Positions 39,923 to 48,659 of a stretch of 64,000 bases of DNA are shown one piece after another. The notes beneath the pieces are model-generated. The model did no database searches. It saw only the letters and a program-made list of their open reading frames with translations, and was not told where the DNA came from. The DNA comes from Pseudidiomarina taiwanensis (GTDB lineage: Bacteria; Pseudomonadota; Gammaproteobacteria; Enterobacterales; Alteromonadaceae). Position 1 is the stretch's first letter; the number at the start of each line of letters is the position of its first letter. The translations under genes and the position numbers were made by a program. The DNA lies in NCBI RefSeq assembly GCF_003987435.1, contig NZ_PIQG01000002.1, forward strand, positions 496,001 to 560,000. Reading direction: 5' to 3'.

Positions 39923-40954
39923 ATGAAAGCATTAGCGAAATTACATGCTGAGCCCGGCATCTGGATGACCGAAACCGAGCAACCTGAGTATGGCTACAAC
40001 GATTTATTGATTCGCATTAAAAAAACGGCAATCTGCGGCACCGATGTCCATATTTACAAATGGGACGAGTGGTCACAAAACACGATTCCGGTACCTATGG
40101 TTGTCGGCCATGAGTATGTCGGTGAAGTTGCCGCGATGGGCGACGGTGTGCGTGGCTTTAGTATTGGCGATCGCGTTTCGGGCGAGGGCCATATAACCTG
40201 TGGCCATTGTCGTAATTGCCGCGCCGGACGTCGTCATTTATGCCGCAATACGGTTGGCGTTGGCGTCAATCGTCCCGGCGCCTTTGCTGAGTACTTGGTG
40301 ATACCCGCTGAAAATGCTTTCAAACTGCCTGATGACATCAGTGATGATCTTGCCGCTATTTTCGACCCGTTTGGTAATGCAGTACACACCGCATTGGCAT
40401 TCGATTTAGTCGGTGAAGATGTGCTGATTACCGGGGCTGGTCCAATTGGCATTATGGCTGCCGCCGTAGCCCGCCATGTTGGTGCCCGACACGTCGTGAT
40501 TACTGATGTTAATCCTTACCGTCTGGAACTCGCTACGCAAATGGGAGCAATCCGCGCAGTCGATGTCAGCAAAGAGAACCTGAAAGATGTGATGGCCGAA
40601 CTTGGCATGAAAGAAGGCTTTGATGTTGGCCTCGAAATGTCTGGGGTCCCTTCTGCATTTTCGAGTATGCTAGAAACCATGAATCATGGTGGCAAAATCG
40701 CGATGTTGGGAATTCCACCAACAAGTGTTGCGATTGACTGGAATCAGGTTATTTTTAAAGGGTTAACCATTAAAGGAATTTACGGACGAGAAATGTTCGA
40801 AACCTGGTACAAAATGGCAAGCTTATTGCAATCAGGACTCGATCTTTCGCCGATTTTGACTCACCAATTGCCGGTGGCAGAGTTCCAAAAAGGTTTCGAT
40901 ATCATGGTTTCTGGGCAGTCGGGTAAAGTTATTTTAGATTGGACCGACGCGTAA
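39923..40954 (+). CDS. tdh: L-threonine 3-dehydrogenase
   Basis: Tdh oxidises L-threonine to 2-amino-3-ketobutyrate with NAD+, the first step of the threonine-to-glycine route completed by Kbl. The 343-residue medium-chain dehydrogenase has catalytic zinc Cys38 in [21 protein letters not shown] with His/Glu ligands, a structural zinc site [15 protein letters not shown], and the NAD-binding [20 protein letters not shown] lies before the ATG. glpE follows 24 nt after tdh, so transcription may continue. Confidence 0.97.
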   Translation: MKALAKLHAEPGIWMTETEQPEYGYNDLLIRIKKTAICGTDVHIYKWDEWSQNTIPVPMVVGHEYVGEVAAMGDGVRGFSIGDRVSGEGHITCGHCRNCRAGRRHLCRNTVGVGVNRPGAFAEYLVIPAENAFKLPDDISDDLAAIFDPFGNAVHTALAFDLVGEDVLITGAGPIGIMAAAVARHVGARHVVITDVNPYRLELATQMGAIRAVDVSKENLKDVMAELGMKEGFDVGLEMSGVPSAFSSMLETMNHGGKIAMLGIPPTSVAIDWNQVIFKGLTIKGIYGREMFETWYKMASLLQSGLDLSPILTHQLPVAEFQKGFDIMVSGQSGKVILDWTDA

Positions 40955-40978
40955 ATGCCGCGTCCAGCGAGGTAAATT

Positions 40979-41302
40979 ATGGCTGATTTCAAGCGCATTA
41001 ATGTCACTACAGCAAAGCAACTTCATGCAGCAGGTGAGGCTCGTTTCGTCGATATTCGCGATCAGCGTTCTTTTGCCTTAGGCCACATTCCGGGCGCTGA
41101 GCAACTAAATAACAGCAACCTCGCTGAGTTTTTGAATAGCGTCGGGGCAGCTGAACATGTCGTGGTGGTTTGCTATCACGGTAATAGTAGCCAAGGCGCA
41201 GCGCAATATCTGGCGGAGCAAGGAGTTGACCCGGTCAGTAGCCTCGATGGCGGTTTTACTGCTTGGGCCCAGCAATTCCCAGATGCAGTGGAGCGAAGTT
41301 AA
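40979..41302 (+). CDS. glpE: Thiosulfate sulfurtransferase GlpE
   Basis: GlpE is a single-domain rhodanese that transfers sulfane sulfur from thiosulfate to cyanide or thioredoxin-like acceptors. The 107-residue protein has catalytic Cys65 in the loop VCYHGNSSQ, matching E. coli GlpE Cys65, plus FVDIRDQRSFALGHIPGA. GAGG precedes the ATG. glpG starts immediately after its stop codon, the widespread glpE-glpG pairing, here without glpR. Confidence 0.95.
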   Translation: MADFKRINVTTAKQLHAAGEARFVDIRDQRSFALGHIPGAEQLNNSNLAEFLNSVGAAEHVVVVCYHGNSSQGAAQYLAEQGVDPVSSLDGGFTAWAQQFPDAVERS

Positions 41303-42142
41303 ATGAAAAAACTGCTCGCCAGTAAGCATCACGACCAAGTTCGGGCTGCCTATGAGTTCTTAACGTCTCAAGGGGTTCCCGTCACGGTCAGTGAGAAAGG
41401 CGAGCAGCTCGAAATTTGGGTGATTCAAGCCAGTTATTTCGCTCATGCCAAGGCACTTTTGCAAGAATTCAAGGATAATCCCGAAACAGTTCAAGCAAAT
41501 ACCGCTAACACTTTCACGGCACCCACAGCTAGCGCTACCCCAAAGGCCAACTTATGGGAGCGCTTGCGCGTGTTTGCCGGGCCCTTCACTCTGGTTTATG
41601 CGGCACTGGTGATCTTGGTTTTTATTGGTTTAAATACACCCGCCAGCGAAACCATTCGAGATTATCTGCATATTTCTGATTACTGGAACGAGTGGCCTTG
41701 GTCACAGCCATGGCGGTTCGTCACCCCTGCGTTATTGCACTTTAGCGCGGTTCATATTGTATTCAATTTAGTCTGGTGGGTTTACCTCGGCGGACGCTTT
41801 GAAAACCTCTACGGTAGCACCTGGCTTGTCCTAGCTTGGCTCAGTTGCGCGGTGATTTCGAATGTCGCCCAATTTATTGCAGCTGGACCATTTTTTGGTG
41901 GGCTGTCTGGGGTCGTGTATGGCCTATTTGGCTTGGCGGTCGTGCTGGCTTGGCAAAACCCACGCCATCCACTTTATCTCCCACCTGGTCTGATCGCCTT
42001 TATGCTGATTTGGCTTGCCCTTGGCTATAGTGGCTTGCTCTGGGTCAACATCGCCAACACTGCGCATACTGCGGGTTTGTTGAGTGGGCTCGGATTCGGT
42101 CTAATAATGCGCTTTACAGCCTGGCAGCGTGCGCGTTCGTAA
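41303..42142 (+). CDS. glpG: Rhomboid intramembrane serine protease GlpG
   Basis: GlpG cleaves transmembrane helices within the membrane. The 279-residue protein has an N-terminal cytoplasmic domain (1-65), a linker and six transmembrane helices. The catalytic dyad is Ser202 in GGLSGVVYGLFG and His255 in NTAHTAGLLSG, one residue off E. coli Ser201/His254. HFSAVHIVFNLVWWVYLGG carries the conserved HxxxN oxyanion residues. It follows glpE with no gap and overlaps ubiC by 1 nt (TAATG). Confidence 0.96.
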   Translation: MKKLLASKHHDQVRAAYEFLTSQGVPVTVSEKGEQLEIWVIQASYFAHAKALLQEFKDNPETVQANTANTFTAPTASATPKANLWERLRVFAGPFTLVYAALVILVFIGLNTPASETIRDYLHISDYWNEWPWSQPWRFVTPALLHFSAVHIVFNLVWWVYLGGRFENLYGSTWLVLAWLSCAVISNVAQFIAAGPFFGGLSGVVYGLFGLAVVLAWQNPRHPLYLPPGLIAFMLIWLALGYSGLLWVNIANTAHTAGLLSGLGFGLIMRFTAWQRARS

Positions 42143-42744
42143 TGCGTTATCCGAGTTTTTCATTTCCGGTTATTCCAAGTACCAGTCGGGCACAGTGGCA
42201 GGCACCACAGCAGCTCAACGCTGCTGAGCAACAGCAACTGACCGCAGCGCTACAGGAATGGTTACTCGACTCAGACTCACTCACCGCAAAATTAAAGCGC
42301 TATTATTCGACCTTCGAGGTTCAAGTGATTGGCCAAGCAACGATTCCAGTGACCCACAATGAAGCGCAATGGCTCGCCTTAGATGAGCAAGCAACGGTGC
42401 GCGAAGTGATCCTCTGGTGTGATCAGCAGCCGATGGTGTTTGCTCGCAGTGTTTTCCCCCATGCAGCATTACAGCAAGCGGGGCTGGCACTGGCCGAGCT
42501 TGGCAACAAGCCACTTGGCGAGCACCTGTTTCAACAAACTGATTTGAGTCGCGGCGACATCGAAGTGTGTGCATTTGCGGCCGATTCCACGGTTGGACAA
42601 CTCAATCAACAGCTCGGTGGGGTAGCGCAAACCGTATGGGGTCGACGCAGTCGTTTTGCGACTCGGGGACATCACATTTTGGTCGCTGAAGTCTTTTTAA
42701 GTGCCTCGGCAGCTTATCAAAATACCCTTGCGGAGGAATCATGA
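42142..42744 (+). CDS. ubiC: Chorismate pyruvate-lyase UbiC
   Basis: UbiC splits chorismate to 4-hydroxybenzoate and pyruvate, the first committed step of ubiquinone synthesis. The 200-residue protein has REVILWCDQQPMVFARSVFP with the conserved Arg, the LAELGNKPLGEHLFQ segment with the active-site Leu-Gly region, and WGRRSRFATRGHHILVAEVFL at the C-terminus. Sequence matches the gammaproteobacterial family, slightly longer than E. coli UbiC (165) at the N-terminus. It overlaps ubiA by 4 nt (ATGA), so it is coupled to the next enzyme in the pathway. Confidence 0.93.
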   Translation: MRYPSFSFPVIPSTSRAQWQAPQQLNAAEQQQLTAALQEWLLDSDSLTAKLKRYYSTFEVQVIGQATIPVTHNEAQWLALDEQATVREVILWCDQQPMVFARSVFPHAALQQAGLALAELGNKPLGEHLFQQTDLSRGDIEVCAFAADSTVGQLNQQLGGVAQTVWGRRSRFATRGHHILVAEVFLSASAAYQNTLAEES

Positions 42745-43607
42745 ACGCACCCCTTAGCCAACGCCTGAACGCTTATCTGCGCTTAATGCGAGTTGACCGA
42801 CCAATCGGAACCCTGTTGCTCGCTTGGCCAACACTTGCGGCACTGTTGGTGGCGAGCCAAGGGAATCCACCGTTGGAAATCATCGTCTGGTTTATGCTGG
42901 GGGTCTTTATTATGCGCTCGGCCGGTTGCGTCATTAATGACTTTGCCGATCGCAAGGTCGATGGCCATGTTGAACGGACTAAATTACGACCGCTGGCAAG
43001 TGGTGAGTTGCAGCCGTGGCACGCGATTTTGATCTTCGTGTTGTTACTGAGCGTCGCGCTATTTATCGTTTTGCAATTGAATCAAACCACCTTATGGCTC
43101 GCCTTTGGAGCGGTTGCCGTCGCAACCTTATACCCCTTCTGTAAACGCTTTACCCATTTGCCGCAATTCGTCCTCGGGATTGCTTTTAGCTTTGGGATTT
43201 TGATGGCTTACACAGCCGTCGATGCACCGCTTGATGGCACCGCGTGGCTGCTGTTTTTCGCTAATATTATTTGGACTGTGGCTTATGATACTGAATACGC
43301 CATGGCTGATCGGGCCGATGATCTCAAAATTGGTGTGAAATCAACAGCTATTCTATTTGGCGGCTGGGATCGTTTGATTATTGGAGCCTTACAACTTGCT
43401 TGTCTAGTGCTGTGGTTTTGGCTTGGACACATGCTGCAAGCTGGACTCAGTTATCAACTCGCCTTGCTCCTGATCGCGGGGCTTTTCGCCTGGCAGCACA
43501 AGCTGCTATGGTGGCGCGAGCCGCAGGCTTGTTTCCAAGCCTTTTTACATAACAATCATGTCGGTTATGTGCTCGTGCTCGCGCTTGCCATCCATTATTG
43601 GTTTTAA
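42741..43607 (+). CDS. ubiA: 4-hydroxybenzoate polyprenyltransferase UbiA
   Basis: UbiA attaches the polyprenyl tail to 4-hydroxybenzoate in the inner membrane, directly using the UbiC product. The 288-residue protein has about eight transmembrane helices and both aspartate-rich motifs: NDFADRKVDGHVERT (about 66-80) and AYDTEYAMADRADDLKIG. Length equals the usual 290. GAGGA precedes the ATG. Its TAA shares the palindrome TTAA with the stop of plsB on the other strand. Confidence 0.96.
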   Translation: MNAPLSQRLNAYLRLMRVDRPIGTLLLAWPTLAALLVASQGNPPLEIIVWFMLGVFIMRSAGCVINDFADRKVDGHVERTKLRPLASGELQPWHAILIFVLLLSVALFIVLQLNQTTLWLAFGAVAVATLYPFCKRFTHLPQFVLGIAFSFGILMAYTAVDAPLDGTAWLLFFANIIWTVAYDTEYAMADRADDLKIGVKSTAILFGGWDRLIIGALQLACLVLWFWLGHMLQAGLSYQLALLLIAGLFAWQHKLLWWREPQACFQAFLHNNHVGYVLVLALAIHYWF

Positions 43608-46048
43608 ACTTTATAGTTCTGCACTGATTCGCGAATACTCTGCATCACCACTGGTTCAAGCAGCGCATCGAGTGCGTCGCTGAAACCTGCAACGCGCTGA
43701 TCAGGAATAAAGTCGCCATCACCATTCACGTCAATGAACTGTTCCCGCTTCAGAGTTGCAATCAAGCTACTAATAAGTTTCTTATCGAAAAACTCGGGCG
43801 CACTCACACCATGTAAGTAGCTCAAACGCTCGGCTACTTCGACCGCGGCTCGCTCCAATTGCGCGCGACCAAGTGGGCTGCGTTGCTGTAGCAATTCCAG
43901 CAGAATTGCGTAACGCTGCAGCGTTTCACTGCTGGCTCGAGCCAACAATTCGAGTCGCCCGTGCGCCGCACTAGAGGTAGCGACGGTGCGATATTCTTGG
44001 CTGCCAGCGTCACCTTGAGTTACAAAACCAAGCCGCGTGAATTCCTCAAGTAAAGCGGCAACCCACAAGCTTAAGTCTTCTGCTTCATGGCTAACAAAAA
44101 GTTCCTGTTGGAGCAGCGGGTGCAATGACTCAAGTAAGGCCGTCACTTCAGCCACAGTAAACTTGCGGTGGGCACATGCATAAGCCGCAATAATGGCTGG
44201 CACAATCATCACGTGCATGATGTTATTGCGATAATAGGTCATCGCAATGGCACTTTGCCCATCGAGGTGAATCACATCCCCTAATGGATCGGCTTGCACC
44301 TTAAACTTGTCATGAATTGAGGCGAGCTGCCAGAGCTCCTCGCCCGATTGTTTCGGGACATAAATATCTAAGCTATAAGGCACTTCACGTGCTAATTGCA
44401 AGTAAACGTCAAGCTGCTCTATTAATGCTTGTTTGGACAAGCTGTGATGCTCAGCGCTAAGCAGTGCAAGCGCTGTTAAATTAACGCTATTTAGCGCTGC
44501 AGCATTATTGATGCGGAACATAATTTGCTCGGCTAATAAGTTAACCGTCGGTGTCAGCCAGCGCGGTCGCGATGGCTCTTCCGCACCGTGAGTTATTTCA
44601 CTGCGCCAATCAGGCTGGATCTGATCGAGCATGTCGCCCAAGTTAATCGGCTTACCAAAGGTCACAAAGCCATGGCCAAAGTCACGTAAATGGCGCAAGC
44701 TGCTGAGCACCTGAAAGACAGATTCTTTTTCTTTTGACTTCCCTTTCAACTCTTTTAAGTAAGTGCCCACTTCCATGATGTGCTCGTATCCTAGGTACAC
44801 AGGCACCAAACTAATCGGCCGAGTTTGGCCTCGCAACATCCCCTGCACTGTCATTGCCACCATGCCGGTCTTCGGCGCAAGCAAACGTCCGGTGCGGCTA
44901 CGTCCGCCCTCGGTAAAATATTCAACTGGATAGCCTTTTTGGAACAACCGGTTCAAGTATTCACGGAACACAGTCGCGTAAAGCTTATTGCCTTTAAAGC
45001 TGCGCCGGATAAAAAATGCGCCGCCGCGGCGGAACAAAGGTCCGGCAGGGAAGAAATCAAGATTCACACCCGCCGCAATATGCGGTGGCACCAGCCCTTC
45101 TTTATAAATGACATAACTAAGTAGCAAGTAATCCATATGGCTGCGGTGACAGGGCACATAAATCACTTCATGGCCGGCTTGAGCCAAGGCCCGAATACGG
45201 TCGCCGCCCTCCACATGCACACCGCTGTAGATTTTGCTCCACAGCCACGCCATAAACCGATCTAATACGCGGACCAAGGTTTCGCTGTAATTCGCTGCGA
45301 TTTCGTCAAGATATTTGGCCGCTTGTTTTTGCGCCTGAGCATGACTAATCTTCTTGGCCTTGGCTTCATCCCGAATCGCCTGCTGTAACGCTTGGCTTGC
45401 CAGCAATTCGCTGATGACCTGCTTGCGCTCCATCATTTGCGGGCCAGCCACTGCATGGCGCAAACGCACGAAATGAACTCGAGCCACGCGCGCTAGCTTA
45501 TGGGCGATGCGTCGATCAGTACCAAATTGTTCAGCCATCGGACGCACCTGTAGTGGCCGACTGCCGCGCACCAAAATATTGCGGCCCGAAAACAGGACTA
45601 ACCAAAACTTACGCCACATCCCTGGGTCATCAAGGTCACTTACCATGGTCTTGCCGGCGCGCCCCTCTTGCCCAGACTTGCGCCCCCAAAACAGTCCAAG
45701 TGGGACGACTCGCACCGCCAGACTTGGATCTTTCGCATGGGCTTCGAGTAATTGCTGGAAGGTATCAACGGCCTGCTCCGCTGCCTTGGTTTTCGCCGGA
45801 GCAAGATACAATAAGCGGGGATACGCTGTTCCATTGAGCCACAGTGGCTCGTGTAAATCTGGCAAGCCTTCGGCGCGCAACGCACGTTGGGCAACCAATT
45901 GGTCGGTTGCCGACTGCGATCGCATCACATATACCACTTGATCAGCGTGATCCGTGGTTTTCACCTCACTATCTAAGATGGTCTCAAAGCGGGTAAACCA
46001 GCGCGTCGGGCCGCGCAATATCGCGCGCCAGAATGGGATCCAACTCAT
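43604..46048 (-). CDS. plsB: Glycerol-3-phosphate acyltransferase PlsB
   Basis: PlsB puts the first acyl chain on glycerol 3-phosphate to start phospholipid synthesis. The 814-residue membrane-associated protein has the acyltransferase block with VPCHRSHMDYLLLSY (the HX4D catalytic pair His301/Asp306), the substrate motif GAFFIRRSFKGNKLYATVF, the FTEGGRSRTGRLL block and PVYLGYEHIMEVGTY. The size and long N- and C-terminal flanks match E. coli PlsB (807). AGAGG precedes the ATG. It is divergent from lexA and convergent with ubiA with a 4-nt overlap. In E. coli plsB and lexA are likewise divergent neighbours. Confidence 0.97.
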   Translation of the reverse strand: MSWIPFWRAILRGPTRWFTRFETILDSEVKTTDHADQVVYVMRSQSATDQLVAQRALRAEGLPDLHEPLWLNGTAYPRLLYLAPAKTKAAEQAVDTFQQLLEAHAKDPSLAVRVVPLGLFWGRKSGQEGRAGKTMVSDLDDPGMWRKFWLVLFSGRNILVRGSRPLQVRPMAEQFGTDRRIAHKLARVARVHFVRLRHAVAGPQMMERKQVISELLASQALQQAIRDEAKAKKISHAQAQKQAAKYLDEIAANYSETLVRVLDRFMAWLWSKIYSGVHVEGGDRIRALAQAGHEVIYVPCHRSHMDYLLLSYVIYKEGLVPPHIAAGVNLDFFPAGPLFRRGGAFFIRRSFKGNKLYATVFREYLNRLFQKGYPVEYFTEGGRSRTGRLLAPKTGMVAMTVQGMLRGQTRPISLVPVYLGYEHIMEVGTYLKELKGKSKEKESVFQVLSSLRHLRDFGHGFVTFGKPINLGDMLDQIQPDWRSEITHGAEEPSRPRWLTPTVNLLAEQIMFRINNAAALNSVNLTALALLSAEHHSLSKQALIEQLDVYLQLAREVPYSLDIYVPKQSGEELWQLASIHDKFKVQADPLGDVIHLDGQSAIAMTYYRNNIMHVMIVPAIIAAYACAHRKFTVAEVTALLESLHPLLQQELFVSHEAEDLSLWVAALLEEFTRLGFVTQGDAGSQEYRTVATSSAAHGRLELLARASSETLQRYAILLELLQQRSPLGRAQLERAAVEVAERLSYLHGVSAPEFFDKKLISSLIATLKREQFIDVNGDGDFIPDQRVAGFSDALDALLEPVVMQSIRESVQNYKV

Positions 46049-46133
46049 ACCAATGCCTCTTGTTTGGGTTCGCTCAAACAGTCTTGCCCCCTATTGTATG
46101 CTGAACGCCGCAGAAAAAATATCCTAAAAATAG

Positions 46134-46161
46134 TTGCACAACCCAAAACACTGTATATACT
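46134..46161 (+). promoter_or_regulatory. lexA promoter
   Basis: TTGCAC (46134-46139) and TATACT (46156-46161) are separated by 16 nt. The -10 lies inside the first LexA box, so repressor binding would block RNA polymerase directly. Confidence 0.7.
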
Positions 46162-46166
46162 GACAG
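46151..46166. promoter_or_regulatory. LexA (SOS) box 1
   Basis: CTGTATATACTGACAG fits CTGT-N8-ACAG. It overlaps the -10 of the lexA promoter and is 21 bp, about two helical turns, from box 2. Confidence 0.9.
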
Positions 46167-46171
46167 TATCA

Positions 46172-46187
46172 CTGTATAGATAAACAG
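46172..46187. promoter_or_regulatory. LexA (SOS) box 2
   Basis: CTGTATAGATAAACAG fits CTGT-N8-ACAG and ends 8 nt before the lexA ATG. Tandem boxes ahead of lexA are also found in E. coli. Confidence 0.9.
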
Positions 46188-46195
46188 GTACGAGA

Positions 46196-46810
46196 ATGCG
46201 CCCACTTACTCCGCGTCAACAAGAGATTTTAGACCTCATTAAAGACAATATTGAGGCAACTGGAATGCCACCTACGCGTGCCGAAATCGCGCAGCGGCTG
46301 GGGTTTAAATCGGCGAACTCAGCTGAAGAGCATTTGAAAGCACTCGCTCGTAAGGGCGTCATTGAAATGCTTCCGGGAATGTCGCGTGGGATCCGCTTAG
46401 TTGGCGTTGAAGAAGAAATTGAAGGTTTACCACTGATTGGCCAAGTCGCTGCTGGTGAACCCATTTTGGCGCAACAACACGTCGAGAGTCATTACAAAGT
46501 CGACGAAAGCCTGTTTCATCCGCATGCGGATTTCCTCCTTCGAGTGAACGGAATGAGCATGAAGGATATTGGAATTTTAGATGGTGACCTGCTCGCAGTT
46601 CACAAAACTCACGAAGCACGCAATGGCCAAATTGTCGTCGCCCGAGTGGATGAGGATGTCACCGTTAAGCGCTTTGAGCGTAAAGGCAATATGATTTTAC
46701 TTCACCCAGAGAACGAAGAGTTCTCACCGATTCAAGTCGATTTAACGCAAAACTACTTCACCATTGAAGGGTTAGCGGTTGGGGTGATTCGAAATGGAGC
46801 ATGGTTATGA
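46196..46810 (+). CDS. lexA: SOS repressor LexA
   Basis: LexA represses the SOS regulon and cleaves itself when RecA is activated. The 204-residue protein has an N-terminal winged helix ([23 protein letters not shown], about 25-47) and an S24 peptidase domain. Self-cleavage would occur between Ala86 and Gly87 in QVAAGEPI; the catalytic pair is Ser121 (NGMSMKD) and Lys158 ([10 protein letters not shown]). Two LexA boxes precede it, so it is autoregulated. Its stop overlaps the start of sulA (ATGA). Confidence 0.98.
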   Translation: MRPLTPRQQEILDLIKDNIEATGMPPTRAEIAQRLGFKSANSAEEHLKALARKGVIEMLPGMSRGIRLVGVEEEIEGLPLIGQVAAGEPILAQQHVESHYKVDESLFHPHADFLLRVNGMSMKDIGILDGDLLAVHKTHEARNGQIVVARVDEDVTVKRFERKGNMILLHPENEEFSPIQVDLTQNYFTIEGLAVGVIRNGAWL

Positions 46811-47223
46811 GAAACGGTTTCAACAGTGGCTATCAAGCCAACCCTGAACTAAATCAGGACATCTTTTTTCAAAGTGAAGAGCATTTGTCTCTCGACCTTA
46901 TCAGTGTTGTGGAGCAAGTCGCTGCAACCGCAATTCGTACCAACGATTGGATCACAGTCATTGGCGGCAACCGTGATGTCATTGCGGCACTCGTCCAAGC
47001 TGGCGTAAGCCGAGGCCGGATTCGCTGGGTTGTCGGTCGCGATGCAGACCAACGTGAATGGGCAACGGAACAAGCTCTATTAGCAGGTACAAGTAGTGTT
47101 GTCTTGAGCTGGTTAGAGCATCTGACCCCACGGGCACAACAGCGCTTAAAAATGGCCAGTAAAGTAAGTGCCACGCAAAGCTATATTTTTAACGATATCC
47201 CTTCTCTTGCACCACTCCACTAA
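46807..47223 (+). CDS. sulA: SulA-like SOS cell division inhibitor
   Basis: SulA binds FtsZ and stops division during DNA damage. The 138-residue product is diverged but keeps the SulA layout: DWITVIGG strand, RGRIRWVVG, then [36 protein letters not shown], which matches the 'AL..G.YSVV..W...L' core. The start was set at ATG 46807, which overlaps the lexA stop; another ATG 6 nt upstream is in frame. Co-transcription with lexA, as in Pseudomonas, supports the call. A strong terminator lies 28 nt after its stop. Confidence 0.8.
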   Translation: MRNGFNSGYQANPELNQDIFFQSEEHLSLDLISVVEQVAATAIRTNDWITVIGGNRDVIAALVQAGVSRGRIRWVVGRDADQREWATEQALLAGTSSVVLSWLEHLTPRAQQRLKMASKVSATQSYIFNDIPSLAPLH

Positions 47224-47251
47224 ATCCTCGCAAGATGTAGGAATAGAAACG

Positions 47252-47276
47252 GGCGGCCAATTGGCCGCCTTTTTTT
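47252..47276 (+). terminator. Rho-independent terminator of lexA-sulA
   Basis: GGCGGCC-AATT-GGCCGCC is an 18-bp perfect palindrome followed by TTTTTTT. It is one of the strongest terminators in the window. Confidence 0.95.
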
Positions 47277-47524
47277 ACATCTGAGATAAAAATTATTGAT
47301 TTAATCGGTGGCTTTTTCATCACGTCATGGTATTTTGATCCATGCAGCTTACTGCTAACACAATAAATAAAAATAACTTAATCAGAACAACAAAGGGTTA
47401 GTAGGGAAAGCGATTTTCTATCCGGGAAATGCTGTTCCTTTTTCTGCTTCCCTCTTTGTTCTTACGACTCGCACTTCGGTGTATTCGCGGGCAACCGCGT
47501 CGGAAGAATGAGAGGAGACGTCGC
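47277..47524 (+). promoter_or_regulatory. Leader/promoter region of the cytochrome oxidase operon
   Basis: This gap of about 250 nt between the lexA-sulA terminator and coxB is AT-rich at 47281-47390 (CAATAAATAAAAATAACTT), where a promoter is likely, but no clear -35/-10 pair stands out. From 47429 an ATG opens a frame in phase with coxB that encodes a hydrophobic then Arg-rich stretch of 32 codons. It has no ribosome-binding site of note and is more likely leader. I see no other gene here. Confidence 0.4.
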
Positions 47525-48646
47525 GTGAGAACGAGACTCATCACCGCACTTGCGGCTGGGTTACCCCTGGCTGCGAGCGCACAATCGCAATTAAACTTAA
47601 CTCAGGGTGTAACTGAGGTAAGTAACCGCGTCTATGACTTACACATGACCATCTTTTACATTTGCTGTGTAATTGGTGCCATTGTGTTTGGGGCTATGTT
47701 TTATTCAATGTGGCGCCACCGTAAGTCAAAAGGCTATAAACCCGCTTCTTTCCATGAAAACGTAAAAGTCGAAATCGCTTGGACTGTTATTCCGTTCCTG
47801 ATCTTGGTCGGTATGGCGATTCCAGCAACTTCGACCCTGCTCGCAATGGAAGATACTTCTGAAGCAGATGTCACCGTCTTGGTCACAGGCTCGCAATGGA
47901 AGTGGCACTACAAGTACTTAGACCGCGATGTCGAATACTTCAGCCTGCTAGCGACGCCGCGGCAACAGATCGAAAACCGTCTGGATAAAGGCGAAAACTA
48001 TCTGCTTGAAGTTGACCGTCCACTGGTCATTCCAACAGATACCAAAGTACGCTTCTTAATTACCTCTGATGACGTTATCCACTCTTGGTGGGTACCTGAC
48101 TTTGCAGTGAAAAAAGATGCGAACCCGGGCTTTATTAACGAAGCTTGGACCAAAGTTGACGAACCAGGTATCTATCGTGGTCAGTGCGCGGAGCTCTGTG
48201 GTAAAGACCATGGCTTTATGCCGGTCGTCGTCATCGCCAAAGAGCCAGCCGAGTATCAGGCTTGGTTGGATGAGCAAGAACGCATGCAGCGCGAAGCCAA
48301 AGCTGAAGAACAACGCCTGCTGGCAATGTCGATGAGCATGGATGAGCTAATGGAACTCGGCGAGCGCGTTTACCTCGGTAACTGTGCCGCGTGCCATCAG
48401 CCTAACGGCCAGGGTATCCCGGGTGTTTTCCCAAGTTTAGTGGGCACTGAGATGATGTTGAATGATATCAACGGGCATATCGATATTGTCGTCAACGGCA
48501 AAAACGGTACCGCCATGCAATCGTTCAAAAACATGCTCAGCCTGCGTGAAATTGCAGCGGTCGTCACCTACGAGCGAAATGCTTGGGGTAACAATACCGG
48601 TGACATGGTCCAAGCGGCTGATGTCAATGCTTACGTAAACGAATAA
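47525..48646 (+). CDS. coxB: Cytochrome c oxidase subunit II with fused cytochrome c domain
   Basis: Subunit II takes electrons from cytochrome c and passes them through CuA to subunit I. The 373-residue product starts at GTG 47525 with AGGAG 7 nt upstream, giving a normal signal peptide (RTRLITALAAGLPLAASAQ). Two transmembrane helices follow, then a cupredoxin domain with CuA ligands HSWWVPDF and GQCAELCGKDHGFM. A C-terminal cytochrome c domain with haem motif CAACH (GNCAACHQPNGQGIPG) makes this a caa3-like subunit II. It is the first gene of the oxidase cluster. Confidence 0.95.
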   Translation: MRTRLITALAAGLPLAASAQSQLNLTQGVTEVSNRVYDLHMTIFYICCVIGAIVFGAMFYSMWRHRKSKGYKPASFHENVKVEIAWTVIPFLILVGMAIPATSTLLAMEDTSEADVTVLVTGSQWKWHYKYLDRDVEYFSLLATPRQQIENRLDKGENYLLEVDRPLVIPTDTKVRFLITSDDVIHSWWVPDFAVKKDANPGFINEAWTKVDEPGIYRGQCAELCGKDHGFMPVVVIAKEPAEYQAWLDEQERMQREAKAEEQRLLAMSMSMDELMELGERVYLGNCAACHQPNGQGIPGVFPSLVGTEMMLNDINGHIDIVVNGKNGTAMQSFKNMLSLREIAAVVTYERNAWGNNTGDMVQAADVNAYVNE

Positions 48647-48659
48647 GGGAGACCCAATT

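Noticed and set aside
47429-47524. ATG at 47429 as the true start of coxB
   Set aside because: The resulting N-terminus is a hydrophobic stretch followed by an Arg-rich stretch ahead of a normal signal peptide, and the GTG at 47525 has a far better ribosome-binding site.
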